Part shown: positions 1 to 7,485 of the stretch, piece by piece
Layout: each line of letters opens with the position of its first letter
Numbering within the stretch: the first letter of the stretch is position 1
Origin: Egaibacter sp046050465
Lineage (GTDB): Bacteria > Pseudomonadota > Gammaproteobacteria > Burkholderiales > Burkholderiaceae_C
Length of the DNA: 64,000 nucleotides
Reading direction: 5' to 3'
NCBI GenBank assembly: GCA_046050465.1
Contig: JBJOPS010000050.1
Span: forward strand, 62,001 to 126,000
Program-made: the position numbers and the translations under genes
The notes under the pieces: model-generated
The model's database searches: none
What the model was told of the DNA's origin: nothing
The model's input: only the letters and a program-made list of their open reading frames with translations

Positions 1-122
1 GCCGCCGCTGGGGTAACGTCGAGGAGCTTGCCGGTGCCGCTGTTTTTCTGGCCAGCGATGCCGCCAGCTTTGTCAATGGGCATATTCTTTACGTGGATGG
101 TGGCGTGACGGCCACGCTTTGA
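1..122 (+). CDS. C-terminal fragment of an SDR-family dehydrogenase (gluconate 5-dehydrogenase-like)
   Basis: Only the last 39 codons are inside the window, reading from base 3 to a TGA at 120-122. The peptide contains the classical SDR ending, with AAVFLASDAASFVNGHILYV followed by DGG, the segment that closes the NAD(P) and substrate site in short-chain dehydrogenases. The next gene resembles L-idonate 5-dehydrogenase, so a partner of the gluconate 5-dehydrogenase (IdnO) type is a reasonable inference. The catalytic YxxxK part lies outside the window, so the exact substrate cannot be judged. Confidence 0.75.
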   Translation, partial: RRWGNVEELAGAAVFLASDAASFVNGHILYVDGGVTATL

Positions 123-158
123 TCAGCCCCGTCCACCTCACTTTTATTGGAGAACACC

Positions 159-1217
159 ATGCGCGCGCTTGTTTGCCATGCACCACAGGACTTGCGGCTG
201 GATACGGCCACCCTCGACACAATGGGCTCACACCAGCTGCAGGTTCGTGTCGCTTTCGGCGGCATTTGCGGCTCCGACTTGCATTATTTTCAGCATGGCG
301 GCTTTGGTACGGTGCGTCTCAAGGAGCCCATGGCGCTGGGTCATGAAGTGTCTGGCGTGATTGACGCCGTAGGCAGTGCCGTGACGGGCCATCGCGTTGG
401 GCAACGCATTGCCATATCTCCTTCTCGACCCTGTGGCGTGTGTAGTTTTTGTCAGCAGGGTTTGCCCAACCATTGTTCTGACATGCGCTTCTACGGCAGC
501 GCCATGCGCTTCCCGCACATCCAGGGGGCGTTTCAGGAAATGCTGATCATCGACGCCAGCCAGGCGCATCCCATAGCGGACAGCCTGAGCCTGTCCGAGG
601 CCGCGCTGGCAGAGCCCTTGTCCGTGGGTTTGCACGCCATCACAAGGGCTGGGTCGGTTTTTGGAAAACAGGTGCTGGTCACCGGCTGCGGACCCATAGG
701 TGCCTTGCTGATCGCCAGCCTGCGTAGGGCTGGTGCGGCGCGCATCGTAGCCGCTGACATTGCAGACCTACCCCTTGCGTGTGCGTTGAAAATGGGCGCG
801 GATGAGACCGTCAACCTGGTGCAAAACCCGGACGGTCTGGCACCGTTCGCAATCAACAAAGGCCGGTTCGATGTCATGTTTGAAGCTTCCGGCAGCGACA
901 AGGCCTTGCGCGCCGGGCTGGAGGTGGTTGCCCCGCGAGGTGTGATCGTTACCATCGGGCTTGGAGGAGATATCGCCATGCCACTCAACATGCTAGTGGC
1001 CAAGGAGATTGACCTTCGGGGTACGTTCCGGTTTCATCATGAGTTTGCCGTGGCGGTGGGGTTTCTGAATCAGGGCCTGATCGATGGCAAACCCGTCATC
1101 TCGGACATCGTGGCGTTTGACCAGGCCAATGAAGCCTTCAAGCTGGCAGGCGACAAGCGCCAATCCATGAAAGTGCAAATTGACTTCACCCAGGGTTCGA
1201 TGGAGCCCGTCCACTAA
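159..1217 (+). CDS. idnD: Zinc-dependent medium-chain dehydrogenase, L-idonate 5-dehydrogenase type
   Basis: A 352-residue NAD(P)-dependent alcohol dehydrogenase of the MDR superfamily, probably oxidising L-idonate or a related polyol acid at C5. The catalytic zinc ligands appear as GGICGSDLHY (Cys37) and GHE (His61, Glu62). The structural zinc cluster is the four cysteines at about residues 92, 95, 98 and 106. The Rossmann motif VTGCGPIGALL is near residue 175. The start is the ATG at 159, preceded by TTGGAG with good spacing; a TTG twelve bases upstream is less likely. It follows the SDR fragment by 36 bases, which suggests an idnO-idnD-like operon. The family is clear; the idonate specificity is inferred from resemblance and context. 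Confidence 0.85.
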   Translation: MRALVCHAPQDLRLDTATLDTMGSHQLQVRVAFGGICGSDLHYFQHGGFGTVRLKEPMALGHEVSGVIDAVGSAVTGHRVGQRIAISPSRPCGVCSFCQQGLPNHCSDMRFYGSAMRFPHIQGAFQEMLIIDASQAHPIADSLSLSEAALAEPLSVGLHAITRAGSVFGKQVLVTGCGPIGALLIASLRRAGAARIVAADIADLPLACALKMGADETVNLVQNPDGLAPFAINKGRFDVMFEASGSDKALRAGLEVVAPRGVIVTIGLGGDIAMPLNMLVAKEIDLRGTFRFHHEFAVAVGFLNQGLIDGKPVISDIVAFDQANEAFKLAGDKRQSMKVQIDFTQGSMEPVH

Positions 1218-1235
1218 ATTGCCCGAGTACAGAAC

Positions 1236-1619
1236 ATGTCTGTTTTCACCAAAGTAGTTCTCTTCACCGACGTCGATGGTCGCGCCAAGTTCCGCGAAGA
1301 AGCCATTTCCCTGCCGGAAGGGTCGCCGCAATCCATGCTCTCCAGCGTGTTTGAATCCGGTGGTTATCAGCTGCGCTACAGCCCGGTCGGGTTTCGCAGC
1401 CAATTCCATTGCACGATCAACCCGCAATGGGTGTTCATTTTGACGGGCCAGATGGAAATCGGTCTGCAAGGCGGGGTGTCCCGCATATTCAAACCGGGCG
1501 AACACTTCTACTCGGCCGACCTGTTGCCGGCCGGGGCTACTTTTGACCCCGCAATTCATGGCCACTGGAGTCGGCAGCTGGGCAGTGATCCGCTACAAAC
1601 CTTGTTTGTCAGAGGCTAA
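1236..1619 (+). CDS. Small cupin-domain protein
   Basis: A 127-residue single-domain cupin. The central stretch FHCTINPQWVFILTGQMEIG and the later FKPGEHFYSADLL look like the two cupin motifs, although the usual metal-binding histidine set is only partly present. It lies 18 bases downstream of the idnD-like gene on the same strand and probably shares its transcript. Its last 11 bases overlap, tail to tail, the end of the Ldh-family gene on the other strand. No enzymatic function can be assigned; sugar isomerase, sensor or dioxygenase-like roles all occur in such cupins. Confidence 0.7.
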   Translation: MSVFTKVVLFTDVDGRAKFREEAISLPEGSPQSMLSSVFESGGYQLRYSPVGFRSQFHCTINPQWVFILTGQMEIGLQGGVSRIFKPGEHFYSADLLPAGATFDPAIHGHWSRQLGSDPLQTLFVRG

Positions 1620-2670
1620 GAGCCACGCCAAACCGCGCCGCTGCAGCCGTTATTTCCGACCAGGTGATATCGTCAATCGTGATGCCCTGAACCTCCCGTT
1701 CGGTGCGAGCCTTGCGCTCGGGCTCTCCGGCGATTTGCACCGAATCAAACCCCGTGGCCACCGGCCCCTGGCTCAGCCAGTCGACAAACGCCAGCGCCTC
1801 TTCATCGAAACTGTGTTGTGTGCCCAGCTTGGCGGGATCGATCAGTATCGTCAGCATGCTGTTGAGCACGGCACGTTGCGCGTCCGCAGGCCGGTGCCAG
1901 GTGCCACCGCCTGACAACGCTCCGCCCAGCAATTCACAAGCCACGGCCATGCCGTAACCCTTGTGCTCGCCAAACGTGAGCAAGGCGCCAAAGAGTCCAT
2001 TGCTTTGCGGCACCACCACCACGCCGGGGTTGGTGGTGGGCCTGCCCTGCTCGTCAATCAACAGGCCCGGCGCCACCGCGTGCCCTTCGTTGTGCGCCAC
2101 ACGCATCTTGCCCTGCGCTACCCGACTGGTGGCAAAGTCCAGAATGAAAGGCGCACGACCACTCAACGGTATGCCAATGCAGCAGGGGTTGGTGCCAAAG
2201 CGACCATCACCGCCACCCCAAGGCGCCACCACCGGGCGTGATTTCACGTTGACAAAATGCAGCGACACCAGCCCCTGCTCAACCGCCATCTCTGCCCAGT
2301 GCCCGATGCGCCCCAGGTGGTGGGAGTTGGCCAGCGTCATGATGCAACTGCCATGTTGTTTGGCACGTGCAATGCCCAGTTTCATGGCTTCCTGACCAAT
2401 CACCTGGCCATAACCCCGACGCCCGTCCAGCGTGAGCAGCGTACCCATGTCCAGCTGCACGCCCACATGCGTATTGGGCGTGAGGCCACCTTCCAGCACA
2501 GCGTCCACGTAACGCGGCAACATGCCCACGCCATGTGAGTCGTGACCACTCAAGTTGGCCAGCACCAGATTGCCGGCAACCGTATTGGCCTCAATGTCTG
2601 AACTGCCACATGCTATTAATACAGTAGCTACTTGCGCTTGTAATACGGGGGCTGAGATGTGTTTTGACAT
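1609..2670 (-). CDS. Ldh-family (malate/L-lactate/sulfolactate type) NAD(P)-dependent dehydrogenase
   Basis: About 353 residues, the usual size for the PF02615 family, which is unrelated to classical Rossmann lactate dehydrogenases. Characteristic segments include the NLSGHDSHGVGMLPRYV block with the catalytic histidine, and the MTLANSHHLGRIGHWAEMA and RFGTNPCCIGIP motifs. It follows the UxaA-family gene by about 30 bases on the same strand, so it is likely co-transcribed under the GntR regulator. Its job may be to handle the hydroxy acid released by the pathway, but that is inference. The chosen start is the ATG at 2670; a TTG at 2688 is possible. The first 20 or so codons coincide with a copy of the dispersed 66-nt repeat, which is unusual. 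Confidence 0.85.
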   Translation of the reverse strand: MSKHISAPVLQAQVATVLIACGSSDIEANTVAGNLVLANLSGHDSHGVGMLPRYVDAVLEGGLTPNTHVGVQLDMGTLLTLDGRRGYGQVIGQEAMKLGIARAKQHGSCIMTLANSHHLGRIGHWAEMAVEQGLVSLHFVNVKSRPVVAPWGGGDGRFGTNPCCIGIPLSGRAPFILDFATSRVAQGKMRVAHNEGHAVAPGLLIDEQGRPTTNPGVVVVPQSNGLFGALLTFGEHKGYGMAVACELLGGALSGGGTWHRPADAQRAVLNSMLTILIDPAKLGTQHSFDEEALAFVDWLSQGPVATGFDSVQIAGEPERKARTEREVQGITIDDITWSEITAAAARFGVALSL

Positions 2671-2676
2671 ATAAAA
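2611..2676 (+). repeat. 66-nt dispersed repeat, copy R1
   Basis: In the plus direction this copy aligns without gaps to the best intergenic copy (61219-61284). Shared anchors are TGCTATT at the start, TAGCT, ACGGGGG, TTTTGA and a terminal TAAAA. It lies antisense within the first codons of the Ldh-family dehydrogenase, so it supplies that protein's N-terminal helix. Confidence 0.65.
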
Positions 2677-2700
2677 CAGGCGTTTCAAAGGTGTTGAGAG

Positions 2701-4227
2701 CTACATGACCGCGCCAACCTGCCACGGCACGAATTCGTTTTGTCCGTAACCATGCCGTTCGCTCTTGCTGGGCGCGCCAGAGGCCGTGGCCAGCACCAGC
2801 TCGAAAATGCGTTGGCCCATTTCGACGACGGAGGCCGTGCCGTCGATGACCTCGCCGCAGTTGATGTCCATGTCGTCTTCCTGCTTGCGCCACAGGGCGG
2901 AGTTGGTGGACAACTTGAGCGAGGGTGATGGTGCGCAACCATAGGCCGATCCACGGCCGGTAGTGAAACAAATCAGGTTGGCACCACCCGCCACCTGGCC
3001 AGTCGCACTCACGGGGTCGTAACCCGGCGTGTCCATGAATACAAAGCCATGCGCATCCACCGGCTCGGCGTATTCATAAACCGCCTCCAGATTGCTCGTG
3101 CCACCTTTGGCTACGGCACCCAGAGATTTTTCCAGAATGGTGGTCAAGCCCCCCGCCTTGTTGCCCGGTGACGGGTTGTTGTTCATCTCGCCATCATTCA
3201 CCTGGGTGTAGTGTTCCCACCATTTGATGCGCGTCACCAGCTTTTCGCCCACTTCGCGTTTGACGGCGCGGCGCGTCAGCAAATGCTCGGCCCCGTAAAT
3301 TTCCGGCGTCTCGCTCAGAATGGCCGTTCCGCCGTGCGCCACCAGCAAATCGACCGCGGCACCCAATGCCGGGTTGGCGCTGATACCCGAATAGCCGTCT
3401 GAGCCACCGCACTGCAAACCAATGGTGATGTGCGCTGCGCTGCAGGGTTCACGTCGAACCTGATTGGCTTTGGGCAACATGGCCTTTACCAATTCGATGC
3501 CTTTGGCAACGGTTTTGGTCGTGCCACCGGTGTCCTGGATATTGAAGACACGCAGGTTGTCGCCCTCGGTCAAACTGCCTTGTGCCAGCCAGGCATTGAT
3601 CTGCATGGCCTCACAGCCCAGACCTACTACCAATGCCCCCCAAAAGTTGGCATGGGTGGCATAACCCTTGAGGGTACGCTGCAAAATCTGGATGCCCAGG
3701 CCTTCGTTGTCCATGCCGCAACCTGTGCCGTGCGTCAGCGCCACCACGCCATCCACATTCGGATAGCTGGCCAGCGCCGCCGGATTGTTGGTGCGCGAGA
3801 AATGGTCGGCAATGGCGCGTGCAGCGGTGGCCGAGCAGTTCACGCTGGTCAAAATGCCGATGTAGTTGCGCGTGGCCACACGACCATCCGCACGCTTGAT
3901 GCCCATGAACGTGGCCTCGCGTTTCTCCGGCTCGGGTTTCACGTCGGCACCAAAAGCGTAGTCGCGGCTGAAATCACCCTTGTCCGGGCCCATGTCCAGG
4001 TTGTGCGTGTGCACGTGTTCACCGGCCGCAATCGGCTTGCTGGCAAACCCGATGATCTGGTTGTAGCGGCGCACGGGCTCTCCGGCGGCTATGGCTCGGG
4101 TCGCAATTTTGTGGCCCGGCGGAATCATGCCCTTGACGGTGATGTTCTCGACCAACGCGCCGCCGATGAGTTGGGCACGGGCGATCAGCACGTCGTCTGC
4201 GGAATGTAGGCGGATAAAGGGTGTCAT
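2701..4227 (-). CDS. uxaA: UxaA-family dehydratase (altronate dehydratase-like)
   Basis: A 508-residue protein matching full-length UxaA: an N-terminal SAF domain (about residues 1-90, with HKIATRAIAAGEPVRRYNQI) followed by the large C-terminal dehydratase region, including GCGMDNEGLGIQIL and LQCGGSDGYSGISANPALG. UxaA dehydrates D-altronate to 2-keto-3-deoxygluconate using iron. The same family also contains dehydratases for other sugar acids, and this gene sits with dehydrogenases typical of L-fuconate or L-rhamnonate breakdown, so the true substrate may differ. It lies 10 bases downstream of the GntR gene and upstream of the Ldh-family gene, forming a three-gene leftward operon. The start is the ATG at 4227. 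Confidence 0.87.
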   Translation of the reverse strand: MTPFIRLHSADDVLIARAQLIGGALVENITVKGMIPPGHKIATRAIAAGEPVRRYNQIIGFASKPIAAGEHVHTHNLDMGPDKGDFSRDYAFGADVKPEPEKREATFMGIKRADGRVATRNYIGILTSVNCSATAARAIADHFSRTNNPAALASYPNVDGVVALTHGTGCGMDNEGLGIQILQRTLKGYATHANFWGALVVGLGCEAMQINAWLAQGSLTEGDNLRVFNIQDTGGTTKTVAKGIELVKAMLPKANQVRREPCSAAHITIGLQCGGSDGYSGISANPALGAAVDLLVAHGGTAILSETPEIYGAEHLLTRRAVKREVGEKLVTRIKWWEHYTQVNDGEMNNNPSPGNKAGGLTTILEKSLGAVAKGGTSNLEAVYEYAEPVDAHGFVFMDTPGYDPVSATGQVAGGANLICFTTGRGSAYGCAPSPSLKLSTNSALWRKQEDDMDINCGEVIDGTASVVEMGQRIFELVLATASGAPSKSERHGYGQNEFVPWQVGAVM

Positions 4228-4237
4228 GTTCAGCTTC

Positions 4238-4954
4238 TCAGGATTGTTTGGTCCGGCGCCAGCTCACGCTGAAGCGGGTATGGGACTTGTCCATGTGCTT
4301 GTGCATGGCCGCCCGGGCGGCCGGGGCGTCGTGCTCACGAATGGCGTCAAGAATGATCTGGTGCTCGGCGATGGCAGCACGCCAGGAGGCCACGGTTTCA
4401 AAGTGGCCGACCATGCGCTCAAACATGGGGCCGCGGCGCGCATCCCAGAAATGCTGCACGGTCTCAATCAGTACGCCATTGCCACCGGCTTGCACGATGG
4501 CGGTGTGAAAAGCGCGATCACCATCCAGCGGCAACACGCCTTTGTCTGCGTCCGCCTTCATGCTGTCCAGTGCAACGGTCATGGCATTGATGTCTTTTCG
4601 CCGGGCCTGACTGGCGGCCATGGAGGCAATTTCGCCCTCCACCACACGACGGGCACGAATCAACTCCAGTGGGCCCCATTCGTTGAGCCCCTGCAATTCC
4701 GTCGCAGCACCTGCACTTGCCGAGCGGTCCAGCACATACACCCCCGAGCCGGTGCGCACCTCAACCCAGCCCTCCACCTCCAGCGCAATCAGCGCTTCCC
4801 GCACAGAAGGTCGGCTGACACCCAGTTGCTTCGCCAGGTCACGCTCGGCGGGCAAACGCGCACCCACGGCATACTCGCCAGACACGATTCCCGCGCGCAG
4901 CTGCTCGGCTATTTGCCGGTAGAGGCGCTGGGGTTCGATGGCTTGCAAAGGCAT
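4238..4954 (-). CDS. FadR-subfamily GntR transcriptional regulator
   Basis: A 238-residue regulator. The N-terminal winged helix contains the GntR signature GARLPAERDLAKQLGVSRPS and the continuation REALIALEVEGWVEVRTGSGVYV. The C-terminal part is a helical FCD-type effector domain (from about residue 95), with the RRVVEGEIASMAA helix and the later histidines that bind metal and ligand. The start at ATG 4954 places the HTH at the normal distance from the N-terminus. It is the first gene of the leftward uxaA operon and is divergent from the SDR-SDR-FAH operon. A FadR-type operator lies in the 124-base gap between them, so it probably controls both arms in response to a sugar-acid intermediate. 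Confidence 0.9.
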   Translation of the reverse strand: MPLQAIEPQRLYRQIAEQLRAGIVSGEYAVGARLPAERDLAKQLGVSRPSVREALIALEVEGWVEVRTGSGVYVLDRSASAGAATELQGLNEWGPLELIRARRVVEGEIASMAASQARRKDINAMTVALDSMKADADKGVLPLDGDRAFHTAIVQAGGNGVLIETVQHFWDARRGPMFERMVGHFETVASWRAAIAEHQIILDAIREHDAPAARAAMHKHMDKSHTRFSVSWRRTKQS

Positions 4955-5003
4955 GTTGAACGGGTGTGCGTTTGGCCGTGCATTCGTCGTGCACGGCGTC
5001 GTA

Positions 5004-5032
5004 ATTGGCCAAGTGGTCTGACCAATTATAAT
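5004..5032 (+). promoter_or_regulatory. Promoter with FadR/GntR-type operator between -35 and -10
   Basis: The perfect palindrome TGGTCTGACCA at 5014-5024 matches the TNGTNNNACNA operator of the FadR subfamily. It is framed by ATTGG (5004-5008) and CCAAT (5022-5026). A TATAAT -10 box (5027-5032) follows directly, and TTGGCC (5005-5010) gives a plausible -35 with 16-base spacing. Binding of the regulator would block this promoter for the downstream SDR gene. Confidence 0.75.
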
Positions 5033-5078
5033 CCGGCGAATTCGACGAACAACACCCGACCCACACTTTGGAGACACC

Positions 5079-5813
5079 ATGAGACTTGCAGGAAAAACCG
5101 CCCTCGTTACCGCAGCCGGTCAGGGCATTGGCCGCGCCACCGCACTCGCCATGGCCGCCGAAGGGGCGCAGGTGCTGGCAACCGACGTTAACCCTGCATT
5201 GCTGGAGACCTATGCCGGTGTGGCCAACGTCAAGACCGCCACCCTGAATGTTCTGGACAAGGCTGCTGTGCATGCGGCGGTGGAAGGCATGGCACGCATT
5301 GACGTGCTGTTCAACTGCGCGGGCGTGGTGCACAACGGCAGTATTTTGCAGGCCAGCGATGATGAGTGGGATTTTGCCTTTAACCTCAATGTGCGTGCGC
5401 AATACTGGATGATTCAGGCCGTGCTGCCCAAGATGCTGGCCCGCAAAGGCGGCAGCATCATCAACATGGCCAGTGTGTGCAGCAGTCTCAAGGGCTTGCC
5501 CAACCGGTTTATCTACGGCGCCAGCAAGGCCGCCGTGGTGGGCCTGACCAAATCCGTCGCTGCCGATTTTGTGGGCCAGGGCGTGCGCTGCAACGCCATT
5601 GCGCCCGGCACGGTGGACACGCCCTCGCTGACCGACCGCATCAACAGCTACGACGACCCGGTCGAAGCGCGCAAAAACTTCATTGCCCGCCAGCCCATGG
5701 GGCGTCTCGCGCAGGCGCACGAGATTGCCCCCATCGTGGTCTATCTGGCCAGCGACGAATCGGTTTTTGCCACCGGTCAACTGCTCTCGGTAGATGGCGG
5801 CATGACCATATGA
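5079..5813 (+). CDS. SDR dehydrogenase, 2-keto-3-deoxy-L-fuconate dehydrogenase-like
   Basis: A 244-residue classical SDR. It has a nucleotide-binding TAAGQGIG motif near residue 11, an FNCAGVV block (the NAG region), a catalytic serine in INMASVCSS, and a YGASK catalytic pair. The sequence resembles the BDH2/DHRS6-like branch that includes 2-keto-3-deoxy-L-fuconate 4-dehydrogenase. In non-phosphorylating L-fucose or L-rhamnose catabolism that enzyme makes a 2,4-diketo acid, which an FAH-type hydrolase cleaves; such a hydrolase is two genes downstream. It is the first gene after the GntR operator, and its stop overlaps the start of the next SDR by four bases. Substrate is inferred. Confidence 0.85.
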   Translation: MRLAGKTALVTAAGQGIGRATALAMAAEGAQVLATDVNPALLETYAGVANVKTATLNVLDKAAVHAAVEGMARIDVLFNCAGVVHNGSILQASDDEWDFAFNLNVRAQYWMIQAVLPKMLARKGGSIINMASVCSSLKGLPNRFIYGASKAAVVGLTKSVAADFVGQGVRCNAIAPGTVDTPSLTDRINSYDDPVEARKNFIARQPMGRLAQAHEIAPIVVYLASDESVFATGQLLSVDGGMTI

Positions 5814-6556
5814 ACCAGCTGGACATGGCTGGCCGCCACGCGGTCATCACCGGCGGCGCCACCGGCCTGGGCTATGCCACGGCACAGCGCATGCTCGCTT
5901 CCGGCGCACGGGTCACCCTGTGGGACCGCGACCGCGACGCACTGACGCACGCCACCCGCGAGCTGGGTGCCAAGGCGCTGGGCGTCACGGTCAATGTGGC
6001 AGACCACACCAGCGTGGCGGATGCGGTGCGGCTGACCCTGGCGCAGACACCTGCCATCGACGTGCTGGTGAACTCCGCAGGCATCACCGGCCCCAACGTC
6101 CGGCTGTGGGACTACCCGGTGGACGACTGGCTTCAGGTGATGCAGGTCAACCTCAACGGCCTGTTTTATTGCTGTCGGGAGGTGGTGCCGCTGATGCGTG
6201 CGCGCAATTACGGGCGCATCGTCAACATCGCTTCCGTTGCCGGCAAGGAAGGCAACCCCAACGCCAGCGCCTACAGCGCCAGCAAGGCCGCCGTGATCGC
6301 GCTCACCAAGTCGCTGGGCAAGGAACTGGCCGACACCGGTGTGCGCGTAAACTGCGTGACCCCCGCCGCTGTGAAGACCGCGATTTTTGACCAGATGAAA
6401 CCGGAGTTCATCCAGTTCATGTTGTCCAAAATTCCCATGGGTCGCTTCGGCACGCCCCAGGAAGTGGCCGCCATGGTGACCTGGTTGAGCACCGAGGACT
6501 GCTCGTTTTCCACCGGCGCCGTGTTCGACCTGTCAGGTGGGCGCTCCACCTACTGA
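5810..6556 (+). CDS. SDR-family oxidoreductase
   Basis: A 248-residue classical SDR with the cofactor motif TGGATGLG at about residues 15-22, VNSAGITGP, the catalytic serine in NIASVAGKEGNPNA, and YSASK. It starts at an ATG overlapping the previous stop (ATGA), so the two SDRs are translationally coupled. A second dehydrogenase in this type of operon could act on the sugar or lactone stage, or on a stereoisomeric keto acid, but nothing in the sequence settles this. Confidence 0.85.
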   Translation: MNQLDMAGRHAVITGGATGLGYATAQRMLASGARVTLWDRDRDALTHATRELGAKALGVTVNVADHTSVADAVRLTLAQTPAIDVLVNSAGITGPNVRLWDYPVDDWLQVMQVNLNGLFYCCREVVPLMRARNYGRIVNIASVAGKEGNPNASAYSASKAAVIALTKSLGKELADTGVRVNCVTPAAVKTAIFDQMKPEFIQFMLSKIPMGRFGTPQEVAAMVTWLSTEDCSFSTGAVFDLSGGRSTY

Positions 6557-6611
6557 CCTCTTCAGTTTCCGTCTTTTCCAGCTCTTCACATTTCCCCCAA
6601 GAAAGGCAACC

Positions 6612-7460
6612 ATGAAACTCGTTCGCTACGGAAACCCCGGCAAGGAAAAGCCCGGTCTGATTGATGCCGAGGGCAAGCTGCGCGACCTCAGCGCTGTCGT
6701 CAAGGACATCGGCCCGGACCAGCTCGGCGATGCGGCTCTGGCCAAACTGCGCAAGCTCAAAACCGACAAGCTGCCGCTGGTGAAAGGCTCTCCCCGCCTG
6801 GGCTCACCCGTCAGCGGTGTGCCCAAGTTCATCGCGATTGGCCTGAACTATGCCGACCACGCCGCCGAATCCGGCCTGCCCATTCCGCCGGAGCCGGTGG
6901 TGTTCATGAAGGCCAACAGCTGCATTCAGGGGCCCAACGACCCCGTGATGCTGCCCAAAGGCTCGGTCAAGATGGACTGGGAAGTGGAGCTGGGTGTGGT
7001 CATCGGGACCAAGGCGCGTTATGTGTCACAAAAAGACGCGCTCAACTTTGTGGCGGGCTATTGCACCATCAACGACGTGAGCGAACGCGAGTTCCAGATA
7101 GAGCGCGGCGGCACATGGGACAAGGGCAAAGGTTGCGACACCTTCGGCCCGCTTGGCCCCTGGCTGGCAACCCGCGACGAAGTGCCCAACCCGCAAAAAC
7201 TGGCGATGTGGCTGGATGTGAACGGCAAGCGCGTGCAAACCGGCAACACGAAGACCATGATTTTCACGGTGGCCAAAATTGTGAGCTACGTCAGCCAGTT
7301 CATGACGCTGATGCCCGGCGACGTCATCACCACCGGTACACCACCCGGCGTCGGCCTGGGCATGAAGCCGCCCGTCTACCTGAAAAAAGGCGACGTGATG
7401 ACGCTGGGCATTGAAGGCCTGGGCGAGCAGCGCCAGGTCGTGGTGCCGTTCAAGCTGTAG
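6612..7460 (+). CDS. FAH-family hydrolase (2,4-diketo-3-deoxy sugar-acid hydrolase type)
   Basis: A 282-residue fumarylacetoacetate-hydrolase-family protein. The signature blocks are AIGLNYADHAAESG, PVVFMKANSCIQGPNDPV, the metal-binding DWEVELGVVIG, and the C-terminal MTLMPGDVITTGTPPGVGLG. Members with this architecture cleave 2,4-diketo-3-deoxy-fuconate or -rhamnonate to pyruvate and lactate. A ureidoglycolate lyase annotation is also common for such sequences, but the SDR partners argue for sugar-acid catabolism. The ATG at 6612 follows AAGAAAGG. It is the last gene of the rightward operon and converges on dadA. Confidence 0.87.
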   Translation: MKLVRYGNPGKEKPGLIDAEGKLRDLSAVVKDIGPDQLGDAALAKLRKLKTDKLPLVKGSPRLGSPVSGVPKFIAIGLNYADHAAESGLPIPPEPVVFMKANSCIQGPNDPVMLPKGSVKMDWEVELGVVIGTKARYVSQKDALNFVAGYCTINDVSEREFQIERGGTWDKGKGCDTFGPLGPWLATRDEVPNPQKLAMWLDVNGKRVQTGNTKTMIFTVAKIVSYVSQFMTLMPGDVITTGTPPGVGLGMKPPVYLKKGDVMTLGIEGLGEQRQVVVPFKL

Positions 7461-7485
7461 GCTGCTTCGAAAGCCCGCGTTTATC

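Noticed and set aside
5477..5809. Upstream extension of the second SDR reading frame
   Set aside because: It overlaps the first SDR in another frame; the second SDR clearly begins at the ATGA junction at 5810.
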